From positions 148,106 through 212,105 of the forward strand of contig NW_024104428.1 of the NCBI RefSeq assembly GCF_003945595.2: a stretch of DNA of 64,000 nt, written 5' to 3'. Below the pieces are notes generated by a model, which saw only the letters and a list, made by a program, of their open reading frames with translations, was not told the DNA's origin and searched no databases. Below are positions 41,417 through 52,970 of the stretch, one piece after another. This stretch comes from Pipra filicauda. Taxonomy: Eukaryota; Chordata; Aves; Passeriformes; Pipridae. Position 1 is the stretch's first letter; every line of letters begins with the position of its first letter. Both the position numbers and the translations under genes were made by a program.

Positions 41417-44400
41417 GTGAGTGGGTGCCTCGGGGGAGGCCCCGCGGCCGCCCCCCAGCCCTGTCCCCATCCCCATCCCCATCCCCATCCCCATCCCTCG
41501 CACGGCCCCGGGCGCGGGGCTGGTCCCGGCCGGGGCTCGGGGGCAGCGGGAGCCCCGCGGGGGTCGCGGCTTCGGGCCCCGCGTCCCGAGAAAGTCGCAG
41601 GGAGAGGAGGAGGAAGAGGAAGGCGAGGAGGAGCAGGAGCAGGAGGCCACGGCCCGCCCGCCGTGACTCACCGGCGGCGCTCGGGGAGAGTCCCCGGGCC
41701 GGGCCGGCCCTGGCACGGCGGGGAGGGGAGTTCCTGAGGCGTCGGGAGGGGTGGGAGCGGGGCCTCGGCGATCCCGGGCTGTGGGTGAGGGAGGAGGAGC
41801 GAGGCAAGAGAGCAGGCCCGCCGGGAGTTGCCGGGGCCCGGGAGGGAGCGGGTGTGGGATCCAGGCTCAGGCGCCGGGAGCCGCCACCGCTCGGCCCTTG
41901 GGGGCTGCAAACAAGTTGGTGTTGGTGTCTTTGTAGCCAGGCTGTCATCGGAACGCTAGAACTTGAGCAGAAATGACGATCTCCCAGTGTAACGCCAGGA
42001 AAGGTCACTTACCTGCCAGCAAGTCCTGCTGGCGACCCCTCAGCGCCCCAGGTCGCTGTGCCCCAGGTGTGGCGTGGGTTGGGGAGCCCCGGGTCCGGCT
42101 GTTCTGGCATGTTGGGTGCCCCGTGTCACGTCTGGAGGGTCGGCGTTTGAAAAGGGCTCGCCAAAAATGACGCTGCGCATCCACCAATTGTGCGTCACCG
42201 AGGGAGAACACGTAGGGTTCCCACTTGTCTCTTCCCATCTTTGGTGCGACACCTGAGGAGGGAGGGAAGGGGGTGTTGGCTCTAAGCTTCCATGACCAAG
42301 GCAGATCGTAGGAGAGTGAGACAGCACTAAGCTGCTGTGACCAAGGCCGATTGTAGGATCCAGGTCAAGCCCTTCCTGGATGTGTCTTGTCCAACCTGTT
42401 TTAAGGAATGGTGGTGCTTCCTCCTTGCCCTGGTGTCCAAGACGTGCGTCGTGACACACGGGAATGGCTGTTGGCAGAAGACTGTCTTGGGAACACCCCA
42501 TCATCTTCTGTCTGCTCAAGCAAAGCTGGGAATTTGCGTCAAGTTCCCATCTTGGCCTTCACCTCTATAAGCAAATGAAAAGTCCTGTAGCTGCAGACAG
42601 TGGTTGCTTTCAGTTTATTGCTATCCATGGTTTGAGCCATTCTGTGAGACCAGAAACCATGGACATAAGCATCATGCTCGCCCTCATTGTGTCCTGACTT
42701 AAGTACAGCTCTTGTTTCTTACCATTGTGAAGTTCCTACCTCTCAAGCTTTCTACACTAAGGGATTTTTTTTTTAAATAGTTAGCAGAGTTAGAAAAGCC
42801 AGTCTGGTATGTAGCTAGTAAGCTTTTTCTTTAATTTTTGCAAGTGCAGCTATGCTAGCAATATACATTTATCTACCTTCAAAATTACTTGCCTCTGGCA
42901 TTGTTCTCAGAATGATTTCCACTGCTGCTTTGTCAGTGTGAAGAACAGTGTTATATTCCATGTCCTCTTTCAGTTCTTCGTTATTGTCTATTGAAAAGTC
43001 TGCATCTCCTAAAGATGCTTTTTGTGTAGTTATCAGAGTAGCAGTAGCACTGTAAAAATAGGTGTCTTTTTCAGGGCATTTGTTTGGAATAGGTATTTAT
43101 ATTGGTTGGAGGAGGTAGTGTGTATTCTGTCTTTAAAATGCTACTGAAGGTTTGGGTTGTTCTTTTTTTTTTTATTCAAACCTATTACTGTTGAAATAAT
43201 TTCAGCAATGGATGTTTTACAGTATTTCTGAATGTGGGAATGAAGAATGTGAACACTTCTTTCTGTTCATAGAAAAATTACCCCAAGCCTTAAGAAATGA
43301 AAAGGGTGGCCTGTGGTTCTAGAATTTATCCTTCATGCCTTCATCTCTGTTATTAACTCTGCCTGTATGTATTTGCTTTTCATGTCCTTCAAACTTTGCC
43401 CTGATGTTACTTCTGTGGATTAGAAGAAAGAGCTCTAAACAAAGTTTGTGTGAAGTTTGCTCCTTTCAAACTCTCACCCAAAGTTATCTAGTGTTGTGTA
43501 GACACATACATTAAGAGGAGAGGAATCTCTCTTAAATCCACTAACTTCTTTCCTCTATAAAGGTCAGAGGATGCTGAGTCAGATGCAGACCTACCTCTCT
43601 GCCTTTGCCCAGGTGAATCACACCTAAGCAAATGTTGTAAATTCTAACAGAACTTAACTGCAACTAGCATGATTGATACCTGGATTGTCAAAAATACTTG
43701 CTTTAATAAGTGGATGTTATCACTAATAATTTTTTTAATAGTACAGTGGACAAAACCCCTATGAAGGATGATAGGTTTCACCTGACAGACAGTGTTCAAG
43801 CTTCTGCTGGCTGCATCAGTTGTCAAGAGACTTAAATGTGTTATAAAGGCCTCCATTTTCCTATCTTGATATTCTTAAGCATCTTTTAATTGAAAAGGCT
43901 CAAACACTGTGGCTTTATAGTCCGACTTGAAGTTGGGCTGTGCAGTGTGGTACATTTGTGGAGGAGAGTAAGCTCTGTCAGATCAGAATAAGGATAGAGA
44001 AGAGCAGGATCCAGGACTTGCATCTTGGAGTATCTTCACTTTTTTAGTGGACCTGGGAATTCCTCAGCTGCTCAGGGATCTCATACATCAGATTTCTTCA
44101 GCTGCTCTACCTGTTGCACTTAGGCCTGACTGGTTGAAAAGCAGTGGGATGACACTGAATGTGCTATGGCTGAGTTGGTGTTGAACTCCCAAAAAAAGGT
44201 CTGTACTGAACTCTTCCTGTGGGGTAAAGATTCTTGTTATGGTTATGGTGCAAAGAAACATCCCAAGTAAAGTAGCTTTATTTATTTATTTATTTATTTA
44301 TCTTACAGGATATGGCCTATGTTGCTGAAACCCAATTGTGGTATCCATAAAATTGTACTGTGGCAATATTTCATGTATCTGAAGTGCTGACAGTTCACTC

Positions 44401-47400
44401 TGAACAAAGAGAGGCTGTCAAACACACTGCATGCCTGCAGGGTGCTTAGCAGATGTTTATGTGGTATTGAAAACTTTTCCCTATAAATATTTTCTTTCCA
44501 GATATAATAAAGGAGCAAAATCGAGAGTTAAGAGGTACACAGAGGGCTATAACCAGAGACAGAGCAGCACTTGAAAAGCAGGAAAAACAACTGGTAAGTA
44601 GAGCAGGGAACTTCATTTTGCTCTTTAAAAAACTTGTCTTCCCCTTTTCACTTTTCAGTTAGTAACTTTTTTTCCAATGTAATTTTAATATTTAAAAGTG
44701 ATTCTCGGTCCTTGACACAGGAAAATCCTGAAACAATGTGTTTAGATAAAATAACCACATCGTTTTTTCCTGAAATTCTTGACATTTTCTATCCTTCAGA
44801 AGGCTTTTTCTAAAAGGCTTGTAAACTGGTGGTCTTGTGGTGGAAAGTGTCAATGCTATCACGTGTTCCCATGACTTACCAGTGGGAGAGAGCACTTGAA
44901 AACCCATAGGATATTGTGAATATCCCATAGGGTGGTTATTTTCATTCACGAAAATGAGCTAATAACGGTAAGACTATTTGCCTAAATTAAGATCTATTTA
45001 AAACTGACTGTGTGTGAGCTTTCAAGTATCAAGTGAATGAATGCTGCACCTGTGTGGCAGTATAATTGGATAAATGGATGTGACAGATGGTGGGGTTTGA
45101 TGCATGAAGACACGCTCGGAGTGTGGGAAAAGCTGCGCGAATCCAGCCGGTTTCAGGAGCTATTGAGGTAATGTTTCATGGCACCAAGAGCTGGGAATAA
45201 TAAACTAAAAGAGAGAAGAGAAATTGTTTCTGGAAGCCTTGACCATGTAAGATATAACAGGTTGCTCATTGATAAGACATTTTTCAGCGTGAAATATTCC
45301 GACTCTGGAAATCGCCTAAATGTTTGTGAATACTCAAGATGAAGTTTTTGGTTAGTGCAGTAAATTGTTTCAGGAATGTTGGATTTCTGAGGAGGAGAAG
45401 AAGAAAGGAGCAGTAAAACACGTCTTTGAAAAAGTTTAAAATTTGCTGTTAGAATGAGAGGATCAATGTACAATAAATATTAATTTTCAGTGTCGGATCA
45501 GGTGAAGAACCAAGGGCTTGGCAGTCAATCTTAGGACATTTCATTTTGTACTTCCTTCACAAAGACTTTTTTTCCCTTATCTTTGAGGTACTACTCTGAG
45601 AAAGCCCAATTATATTAATTCTAAGTATAAAAATACCTCAAAGTATGCAGACAGTTCTGTTTCAGTTCAGTGACCTGATACGACTGTATGAATTTTGATT
45701 ATTGTTTTATTCCACAAGAACATAACTGACTTCAATAAGCTTGCCCCAAACCTCTCAAAACCAAATAATGGACCCAAAATTTACCCAAATGCTTTTTAAT
45801 TAAGAATAAAAATCATCCATGTATGATTTCTGCAGCTGAATTATCCGCAGTGACTTAGCAATGGTTGGTGTAGGTTTGTATTTCACCTTGAAAAAGCAAG
45901 TTATAGATGCTATGTAGGTCTTCAATTTAGTGAGAAAACCCCTGTTTTCAAACCTTTCCTGTTAAAATTAAGGGGTACAAACCAATGTTTGCTAGTGTGC
46001 TTTACTTCTGTTACAGGCCTCTAATGTTTGAGCAATCTCATGCCTCTTACTTGCCAGTCTTTACCTTCTGGGATTGAAAATACTGTGTTTGACACACCCT
46101 TTAGAAATTAGGAATTTACAGAGAAGATTCTGTGCCAGTACCATCTCTGTAGTAGACTAACAATGATCTTTCCTAGTAGTCAAGGTGATGCAGTGGCTCA
46201 GTTTACACTCACCTTTACATGTTTTGCATGTCCTGGTGACTAGTACTTATCTTTTTATTTCCATATCTTTTTATAAGTTCACTTTTCTGGATTACCAGTG
46301 TACATAAAGTGAAGCAGCTGCATTCCAGTAGTGGGCATATTCTCCTGAAGGATCACAAGAGAAAGCTGGTCTTTTAAAGGCTGCTTGTACTTAATGGTAA
46401 AAATCAAAATGCTTGAATGGCTGTATACAAAAAACTGAGCTAATATGGCAAGACCTCCTTAAAAAGGCTGTAAAGGAAAAAGTGGTTGCAAAGTTTACAT
46501 TATCAAGTCACAAATCAGAAGGCACACTTTGAAGAATCCCAGCTGACATTTGTGCCAGACTTTTTCCTGGTACCTCTGGGCTAAATAGCTTATTATTTCT
46601 CTTTGAACTGACATATTGGGGTTTGGGGTTTTTTTGTCTTGTAAGCCAGAAGTGTCTTTCTTATGGCATAAGCACATGTTGTTGTATACAAATTATACCA
46701 CTTCTATTATGTTTTAATTTAAGTCCATCTAAATGATGAGGGTAAACAGCCTCTAATTATTGTTCATCCAACTTTATCTACGTCTTCCCCAAAAAGGTTT
46801 TGAGGTTATCTCAAGGCTGAAAAAGTGTTTCTTACGTGAGCAATGTGGTTTGATTGCCTGTAAATGCAAGAAATCAAAGATGATTAGAGTCCTGGCACTA
46901 GTAGTTGACTGGCCATAAGAATTTCTTCACTTTTTGAGTCTTTTTTTGAAGATTTTTGAAGCGTTGCTCTCTATCCAGATGTGGAATTGGATGTGCACGT
47001 ATAGGTGGATATGACACCATGCAGAAGTGGAGGTCTTTGGGGGAACTGTGGGCTGCCACGCTATAATTCAGTTCTGTTGTGTTTTCTTTTCTTGTGGTCA
47101 CATCATACCAGCATTACATTCGTTCTGATAAACAGCCTTGATAGAAAAGCAAGGAACTATTTGTATAACTTTAAATGTCATAAAAAAAAATTTAAGAGAT
47201 AGCTCACTTTCGGAATTTCATTGTCAGCGTTAAGGCTTAATTATAGTCTTCTAATGAAAATCCTGTAGAAGTAATCTTACCCCTTTTTTGAACAGGAACT
47301 GGAAATAAAGAAAATGGCTAAGACTGGTAACAAAGAAGCCTGTAAAGTGCTGGCAAAACAGCTGGTGCAGCTGAGGAAGCAGAAAAATCGGACATACGCT

Positions 47401-50400
47401 GTCAGCTCTAAAGTCACTTCTATGTCGACCCAAACGAAGGTCATGAACTCTCAGATGAAGATGGCAGGAGCTATGTCAACCACAGCCAAAGTAAGGCATT
47501 GCAAGACATTCTTTCACATTAAAATGCAGCACAGGGTTGCAAAAATTAAGTTGTGTGGCTTTGTATAAGACAATCGAAAGGGTAGAAGTTACTGCCTGCT
47601 GCCCCAAATGGTCTTGAGGATACAGGAGAGAAAGGTAATTTTATTTATAGTATTGAATTTCTGTTTAGTCAGTCCAGCCACTTACCACCTATCTAAGCAT
47701 ATTTTCTTAGGTTAGATGTCTGTCAAATGTTTACATGGTAAAAATAAACTAATACCAGTGAAAGAACTCTTTTAGTACATAAAAAAAACCCCAAACCATG
47801 CTGCTACAGAGTCTTGCCTGTATATATTGTCACTAGCAGTTTTTATTGAGGAAAAAGTAGGGCATGCTTCATCTAGAAATCAAGGCAGTGTGTCACAATA
47901 GCTTTATGGCTTGGGCAAGAAGTAGGTTATTGCTTTGAATCTTAAGTTCCTAAAGAAATCTAATCTGGAGTTCTGTTATTCTCTCTGTGCTCTCTAAGGG
48001 AACAGTATTGCATTAAGTTTTCTCACAAATCTCATCTCATAAAAGAGCGTGAAAAATCTCAGTTGTCTGAGTTAGTTTTGAACTTTTCCCTATTTCCCTG
48101 AATTGATCAAGAGGGATTTTGCTTTTGGCAAGGAGGATTGTTCAGCCTGAGGTGTGGGAAACAGAATTAGCACACAGCACTGTAGAACCAAGTTGTGCTT
48201 TTATCCCAGTCCAAGCTAAATCCAGTGAGGTGCCAGTTAAACACAGCAATGCCAATCCCAGCCCTTCAGTGGTACAAAGTCGTGGCTCTGTAGCAAAAAC
48301 TTACACAGGGCACTTGTCTGACTGATCAGGTTCAACAGCTGACACAGTATTCCTGCAACAGTGTTCATGTGAACAAGTTGGTCTTGCTTTTTAATTATTA
48401 CACGGTTGGCTTGTTTTTTATCCATGATATATCTTGAATTAAGTTTCTCCAAACCAAAGTGTTGCTAGATTAGTTATCAAGATTAAGTCAGTAGAGGAAA
48501 AAAACCAGACAAAACCCCACAAAAATATTAAATAAATTACCCATCATCCAGAAAAATTATGTTTTTTGAAACACAGCAGGTACTTCTATGGACTAGTTTG
48601 TATAACGGTATTGGAGAGGAAGACCTTAAGTTCTTTTGGTCACTTTTAAAGTCAATATTTTGCCTTATCAACTGGGAAGCTTAAAGAATTGTTTATCTCA
48701 TAAAACCATCAGTGAAAAAAAATATGAGATCAATTGTCTCAACAAGCAAGGCAAATATATGCAAAGATTTCAAAGTATTCTCACTATACTTTCTAGCATG
48801 GATGGCACTAACTTTGGACATAGTACTAAGTTCATTTAAGTTACCTGTTTCTTTTAATCATGCATCTGACTCTTATTTTCTGAAGATATATAAACTGTAT
48901 CAGTGCAGATATTTTTGGTGTCCTCTAGTGGTGGGTGAAAGAAATGTTCCTTTCTGAATTAGAACCTGCAGCCATTTACTTCTTTAAAGTGTGTAGCCTT
49001 CAGGTTAGTAAATATTCTCTCGTTCTTTTCATTCAGACCAGCTGATTTTTTCCTAATATAAGGCCAGGAGAGGGTCATGATGCAAGAAAGATGCAGACAT
49101 TTAAAAGTATATCTATTAGGGTAGTAGATAGCAATATTTCTTACTAAGTGCAGACTGTGCTATTGATCTGTTATGTGTCTACAGTTCTCATGGGATGTAA
49201 AGAGACAAAGAAAGAGAAATTTGGACTAAAGTGTTTTTATCAGAAAACTCTTATTCCTTCTAAATGAATATATTGGTATTTTATAATGTCTCATTGTGTG
49301 ATTAAGAGTTTTTTCTGTATTACTAGACAATGCAAACAGTTAATAAGAAAATGGATCCACAAAAGACACTACAAACTATGCAGAATTTCCAGAAGGAGAA
49401 CATGAAGATGGAAATGACTGAAGAAATGAGTAAGTTCTGCACTGTGGGGAACAGGTAGCTGCTCTTGGAAGGGTATAGCCAGTACCCTTGAAGTTTTATT
49501 TCTACAGTTAATGAGACTGACAGCAAAAGTGAAGAGCAAACAAAATAATGGATTTCTGAGCAGTGAGGCTGAGCCTTAGGGTTTTTAAAACCTCTAGGTA
49601 TTAAGTCTAGGATCCATTCCTTCCCATCTTCCTGCAAAACATTCATCATACTTTTAGAAAGAATATACTGGAAGGGAAGAGGATTTGAAACCAAGTCAAA
49701 ACATTGTTTGAATAACTGGTGGGGGGGACTTGTAAAACTGTCTTTTCTGTAACTGATAGTTCTGCACATGCTTTTTCTTCTGTGACTGGACACTTCATTT
49801 AGATATTATTGATAATCTCAACCTCACCTACATGGTGGTAGGGTTTGGTTTTGTCTCCCTTTTTTTTTATTTTAAGCCACAAGACAACTTCTTGGGATGG
49901 CATCAAGTTTCTTGTTCCTGAGTGCATGTGTCCACTGTCAACTAAATAATGCCAAACTTCCTGGTGTTGCTGGCACAGTCTCCTCCCTGTCCTAATCCCT
50001 GCCACTGTGTTGGTCATACTAAGTGGTGTGGACTCAAACTAGTACAAAAACTTTGCAATTTGGAGGAAGAAGAGGAAAAGGATTTTTTTGAAACTATAGA
50101 AGATGTTTTTCAGAAATGTTAAAATCCAGTGGGTGTTTGGGGGGGATATACAGGTGCCGAACTATTTTGGTGAAACCAAGTATTTTTATAAATGCCTTAC
50201 CTGTTGTTTCCCTGGCTGTGCTCACAGGCTTTGCAAGGCAGAGGTTAAGAGAGCCTCTCCAATGTCCAGGTGCTTCCTGTTGGTACCTTACACAGTGCTA
50301 TTACTACTGGGAATGGTACTACCAGTGGTATTACTACTCTGCAGTGGTAGTACTGTGTTCTGGGAGGGTAGAAAGATGGTATTAGGTTATATTAATTATG

Positions 50401-50801
50401 TTCTTGCTTCATGTGGACATTTTTTTTTCTTTCTCCTAAGTTAATGATACTCTGGATGATATTTTTGATGCTTCTGATGAAGAGGAAGAAAGCCAAGATA
50501 TTGTTAATCAAGTGCTTGATGAGATTGGAATTGAAATCTCTGGCAAGGTATGGCTGTTTTTACTCAGTTCATGTGGTTTTTAAATAGTTTATCCTAGCTG
50601 TCTTTATTTTACAGTTTTATTCTGAAAGTCAGCTTGTCATAACATGTGTTGTTGTTCTGGCTAAAGAAAACTTCTGTTTTCCTCTAGATGGCCAAAGCTC
50701 CCTCAGCTGCCAGAGGTTTGCCATCTGCATCAACATCAAAAGCTGCCACCATATCAGATGAAGAGATTGAACGACAGCTCAAAGCTCTGGGAGTGGATTA
50801 G
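41383..50801 (+). CDS. CHMP2B: CHMP2B, ESCRT-III subunit (charged multivesicular body protein 2B), six coding exons
   Basis: Joining 41383-41416, 44502-44593, 47296-47490, 49327-49429, 50441-50547 and 50688-50801 gives an intact 214-residue protein; human CHMP2B has 213. It starts MASLFKKKTVDDIIKEQ and ends SDEEIERQLKALGVD. Residues 1 to about 178 are the Snf7 core. It has a basic N-terminal half (K6-K8, RDRAALEKQEKQLELEIKK) for membrane binding, and an acidic stretch around 144-161. The MIT-interacting motif lies at about 200-214 and recruits VPS4. Family knowledge: it assembles with other CHMPs on endosomal membranes during multivesicular body sorting, membrane scission and autophagy. In human, loss of the C-terminus by altered exon 6 splicing causes FTD3. 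Relative to human there is one extra Ala just before the MIM and a handful of conservative changes. The ATG has a strong context (GCCGCCATGG). POU1F1 lies convergently downstream. Confidence 0.98.
41465..41497. repeat. (CCCCAT)5 hexanucleotide repeat
   Basis: Five CCCCAT units plus CCC. The minus strand, which is the template strand of CHMP2B, has six closely spaced G-runs and could form a G-quadruplex; the plus strand could form an i-motif. Confidence 0.92.
42282..42358. repeat. Imperfect 32-nt direct repeat
   Basis: 42282-42313 and 42327-42358 share CTAAGCT, GACCAAGG and GTAGGA with five mismatches, separated by 13 bases. It lies inside CHMP2B intron 1. Confidence 0.8.
44277..44301. repeat. 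(TTTA)n microsatellite
   Basis: About six TTTA units ending directly in TCTTACAG, a cryptic acceptor-like sequence about 190 bases upstream of the true exon 2 acceptor. Confidence 0.88.
44502..44593 (+). CDS. CHMP2B: CHMP2B coding exon 2
   Basis: 92 nt, phase 1 in. Encodes D12 to L42 (IIKEQNRELRGTQRAI...KQEKQL). Acceptor TTTCCAG, donor GTAAGT. Residue 29 is T in AITRD, where human has I. Confidence 0.98.
47296..47490 (+). CDS. CHMP2B: CHMP2B coding exon 3
   Basis: 195 nt, phase 0 both ends, 65 residues (43-107). Acceptor TTGAACAG, donor GTAAGG. Contains the conserved helix VSSKVTSMSTQTKVMNSQMK of the Snf7 core. Confidence 0.98.
48918..48931 (-). promoter_or_regulatory. Candidate CTCF-like core in CHMP2B intron 3
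   Basis: The minus strand reads CCACTAGAGGACAC, 13 of 14 matches to the CTCF core. The mismatch falls in the otherwise strongly conserved GG, so functional binding is uncertain. Confidence 0.22.
49327..49429 (+). CDS. CHMP2B: CHMP2B coding exon 4
   Basis: 103 nt, phase 0 in and phase 1 out. Residues 108-141 and the first base of I142. Acceptor ATTACTAG, donor GTAAGT. Contains NKKMDPQKTLQTMQNFQKEN. Confidence 0.98.
50441..50547 (+). CDS. CHMP2B: CHMP2B coding exon 5
   Basis: 107 nt, residues 142-177. Acidic stretch DTLDDIFDASDEEEESQD followed by the autoinhibitory-type helix VNQVLDEIGIEISGK. Acceptor TTCTCCTAAG, donor GTATGG. Confidence 0.98.
50688..50801 (+). CDS. CHMP2B: CHMP2B coding exon 6 and stop
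   Basis: Encodes residues 178-214 and TAG. Linker MAKAPSAARGLPSASTSKAA, then the MIM (ISDEEIERQLKALGVD). Acceptor TTTCCTCTAG after a 140-nt intron 5. One more Ala than human in SKAAT. Confidence 0.98.
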   Translation: MAKAPSAARGLPSASTSKAATISDEEIERQLKALGVD

Positions 50802-51905
50802 CTTGGTGGCAGTTTAGAGTCTGCCTTCTAATTATTCAGCTGTAGACAGATGTACAAAGTGCAAATACTCTCTCAGTGCAACTGATTTCTAGGAAAACTC
50901 TGAAGCTTCAGAAATGACAACTTGAAGTTGGTACTGGAGGAAGGAGAAGGGGAGAATGTATTAAATCAATTTACAGAGAGAAGTACATTTGGTATGTTCA
51001 TTGCATGGACCCTCTTTGACTCTGGACCAACCAGGGGTGTAGTTCTAATGATAAATTCATTTATACCTGATCCAAATCTGTCCTCCGAATTCAAAGTTTT
51101 CTTCTATCTCAGCTCCTGATATCTCTCTAGAACTGGCTATTCTGTGGCTGGTGATGCCACCTCCTAGGACAGCACCTATGTAAGATTTATCATTTTTATA
51201 AAACTATCACTATAGAAACATTCTTAGTCTGTCATTTTAACACTTCACCTTTGCTCTTTCTTGGAAACTGTTTTTTCCTTAAGAAATAGCCTTGAAAGTC
51301 TAGCAAATTTAAGCAGAAGGAAAAGGCATTTTATATAATGCTTTCAAATTCCTGTAGCAACTTTTGAGTTGATTAAATAATTGCTGGTTATTCTTCTTAC
51401 TGGAAGGGGAGGATACACTCCTTGTGCAGTTAATTTTTCTGGAAGAGGATTTACATTTGTTAGTGAACTTTGTTGCATGAAAGGCACTGATTGAACTCCA
51501 TTGTACTGTAACATAGCTGGTTTCAACAGAATTGCTGTGCCTTTATGTATATAAATCTTGTACCTTTGTGATTTTCTTTCAGAATGAGTTTTTGAGAGGT
51601 GAGTAAACTTGTAATTAAGATGGTTTCACAAAATACTATGGTGAGACCTCTCTGTGCACCTGATGGGACTCAGTGCTGAAGCTGAGAAATGCACTTGTTC
51701 AAAAATGCAACTTGTGCACTTGCAAAAAGGACATTTGCCTGAAGCAACATTTGTATATATTTTACAGTATTTCTTAATGGAAGATAACTGTGCATAACTG
51801 TATTGTTTGCTAAGAAGCAATTGATCACATTGATAAGCTAAATTAAATTTTAGTTTTGAGAACACTTTTGGATCATAAATGATAATTACTTGTCTAAAAC
51901 ACTAT

Positions 51906-51911
51906 AATAAA
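51906..51911 (+). terminator. CHMP2B: Candidate CHMP2B poly(A) signal 1
   Basis: AATAAA followed by the GT-rich stretch GTGTTCTGGTTCTGTG, a good downstream element. Confidence 0.6.
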
Positions 51912-52518
51912 AGTGTTCTGGTTCTGTGAAGGTTTTTCTATGGTCTCTGAACTGCATCAACATGATTCTGGCTTTAAGTGGAATATGCACTGGGCTAATG
52001 AGATAAGAACTGTTGATACTTGAAACAGATGACAAAGCCTGAAAATGCAGTTCCCAGTTATGACTTCCCAGATATTCCTGAGCCCTGACTCTGCTGGAGA
52101 TTATTTGCCCCTCAACTGTGCTGATTTAGAGGGGCTGTTCATTGAACAGAAACAACAATCATCTTGGCTAAAAAAAGAGAAAAGCAAAATACCTCCTAAT
52201 AGCAAAACCAGGATAATTGTGTGGGGGACAAACTTCATATAGAGACTTTGCTGCTAGAGAAACTGTAGCAGGAAACCTCAATGAACCTACTGTTGTCGTA
52301 CCATCTGCTGTTTAGGATTGAAGTCAGCAGAGATAGAAAATTCATAGGAGAGCCTTCCTCGGGTTTTGGGCGTGAAAAATGCAGGTGTTCTTTCTCTTTC
52401 AAGGAAATAATGGACAAACTATGAATTTGTCAGGTAGTGGGTAGGAATGTGTAAGTTAATATATTTCATATATCCAATACAAGGTGAATTTTTTTTACAA
52501 GTTATTTTGTAAAAATCT

Positions 52519-52524
52519 AATAAA
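52519..52524 (+). terminator. CHMP2B: Candidate CHMP2B poly(A) signal 2
   Basis: AATAAA followed within 30 bases by TGACTTTGTCCTCTGT, a U/GU-rich downstream element. Confidence 0.55.
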
Positions 52525-52947
52525 AGGCTTTTTATTCCACAATGACTTTGTCCTCTGTAGGGTTAGTCTTACACATCTGTCCCTTAGCAGGCTTTCTGTG
52601 TACTCCTGTGAGCTCTGATAAATACTCCTTTCACTTGAGCTATAAAGCACCACAAAATTCATAATAGTTCCTTTTGGACCTTTGTCTTAAACTCAACATT
52701 AAGTAAAGACTTTTTCAAGTTTGCATTCCCTTGTCTGTAACTGGGTGCCCAAGTGCTGCTCTTCAGCACAGGAGGAGAAATCATAATGTGAACATAGTAT
52801 AAAATGTTACTGACTGATTGTAGTTCAGTTGAACACCAAGGCTTATGTCCTCTCTGAATGAGGTGTGCACTTTATCCTTTTGATAACTGTCAAAATTGGG
52901 CATAATTCTATTATGAGTTCTTTCTTTACAGGTCTTTGATGAACAGG

Positions 52948-52953
52948 AATAAA
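52948..52953 (+). terminator. CHMP2B: Candidate CHMP2B poly(A) signal 3
   Basis: AATAAA followed by GCTGTTTTGAGTG. The most distal of the three canonical signals found. Confidence 0.4.
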
Positions 52954-52970
52954 GGCATTGCTGTTTTGAG

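Larger units (their letters stand above)
40500..42150. promoter_or_regulatory. CHMP2B: CpG island spanning the CHMP2B promoter, exon 1 and start of intron 1
   Basis: Composition changes abruptly from AT-rich to GC-rich with dense CpG, peaking at about 41,000-41,950, and fades after about 42,150. A non-CpG A-rich gap with (CAAA)n lies at 40,890-40,990. No TATA box is evident. GC boxes CCCGCCCC at 41243-41250 and GGGCGGG at 41273-41279, and an ETS-type CTTCCTGG at 41297-41304, lie within 140 bases of the ATG. This is the usual layout of a housekeeping promoter. The transcription start cannot be placed exactly; it is probably between about 41,200 and 41,350. Confidence 0.9.
41417..44501 (+). other. 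CHMP2B: CHMP2B intron 1
   Basis: 3.1-kb GT-AG intron. The first 700 bases are CpG island with a (CCCCAT)n tract at 41465-41497. A 32-nt imperfect tandem duplication lies at 42282-42313 and 42327-42358 (five mismatches), and a (TTTA)n at 44277-44301. The acceptor is TTTCTTTCCAG. Confidence 0.95.
50802..52970 (+). other. CHMP2B: CHMP2B 3' untranslated region (probable extent)
   Basis: Follows the TAG without any further splice-supported exon. Three canonical poly(A) signals at 51906, 52519 and 52948 would give 3' UTRs of about 1.1, 1.7 and 2.2 kb. The real end cannot be chosen from sequence alone. Confidence 0.65.

Noticed and set aside
40999..41976. 325-codon plus-strand open frame through CHMP2B exon 1
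   Set aside because: A CpG-island artefact. It happens to include the CHMP2B exon 1 bases in frame, but it reads through the donor site into intron 1 and is otherwise low-complexity.
40899..42008. 369-codon minus-strand open frame over the CHMP2B promoter and exon 1
   Set aside because: It exists because GC-rich DNA has few stops. It is low-complexity (Pro/Arg/Ser runs, a Gly-Asp run from the hexanucleotide tract), has no domain, and ends in translated AAAC repeats.
49323..49793. 156-codon minus-strand open frame over CHMP2B exon 4
   Set aside because: Antisense shadow of a genuine exon and its intron; no independent support.
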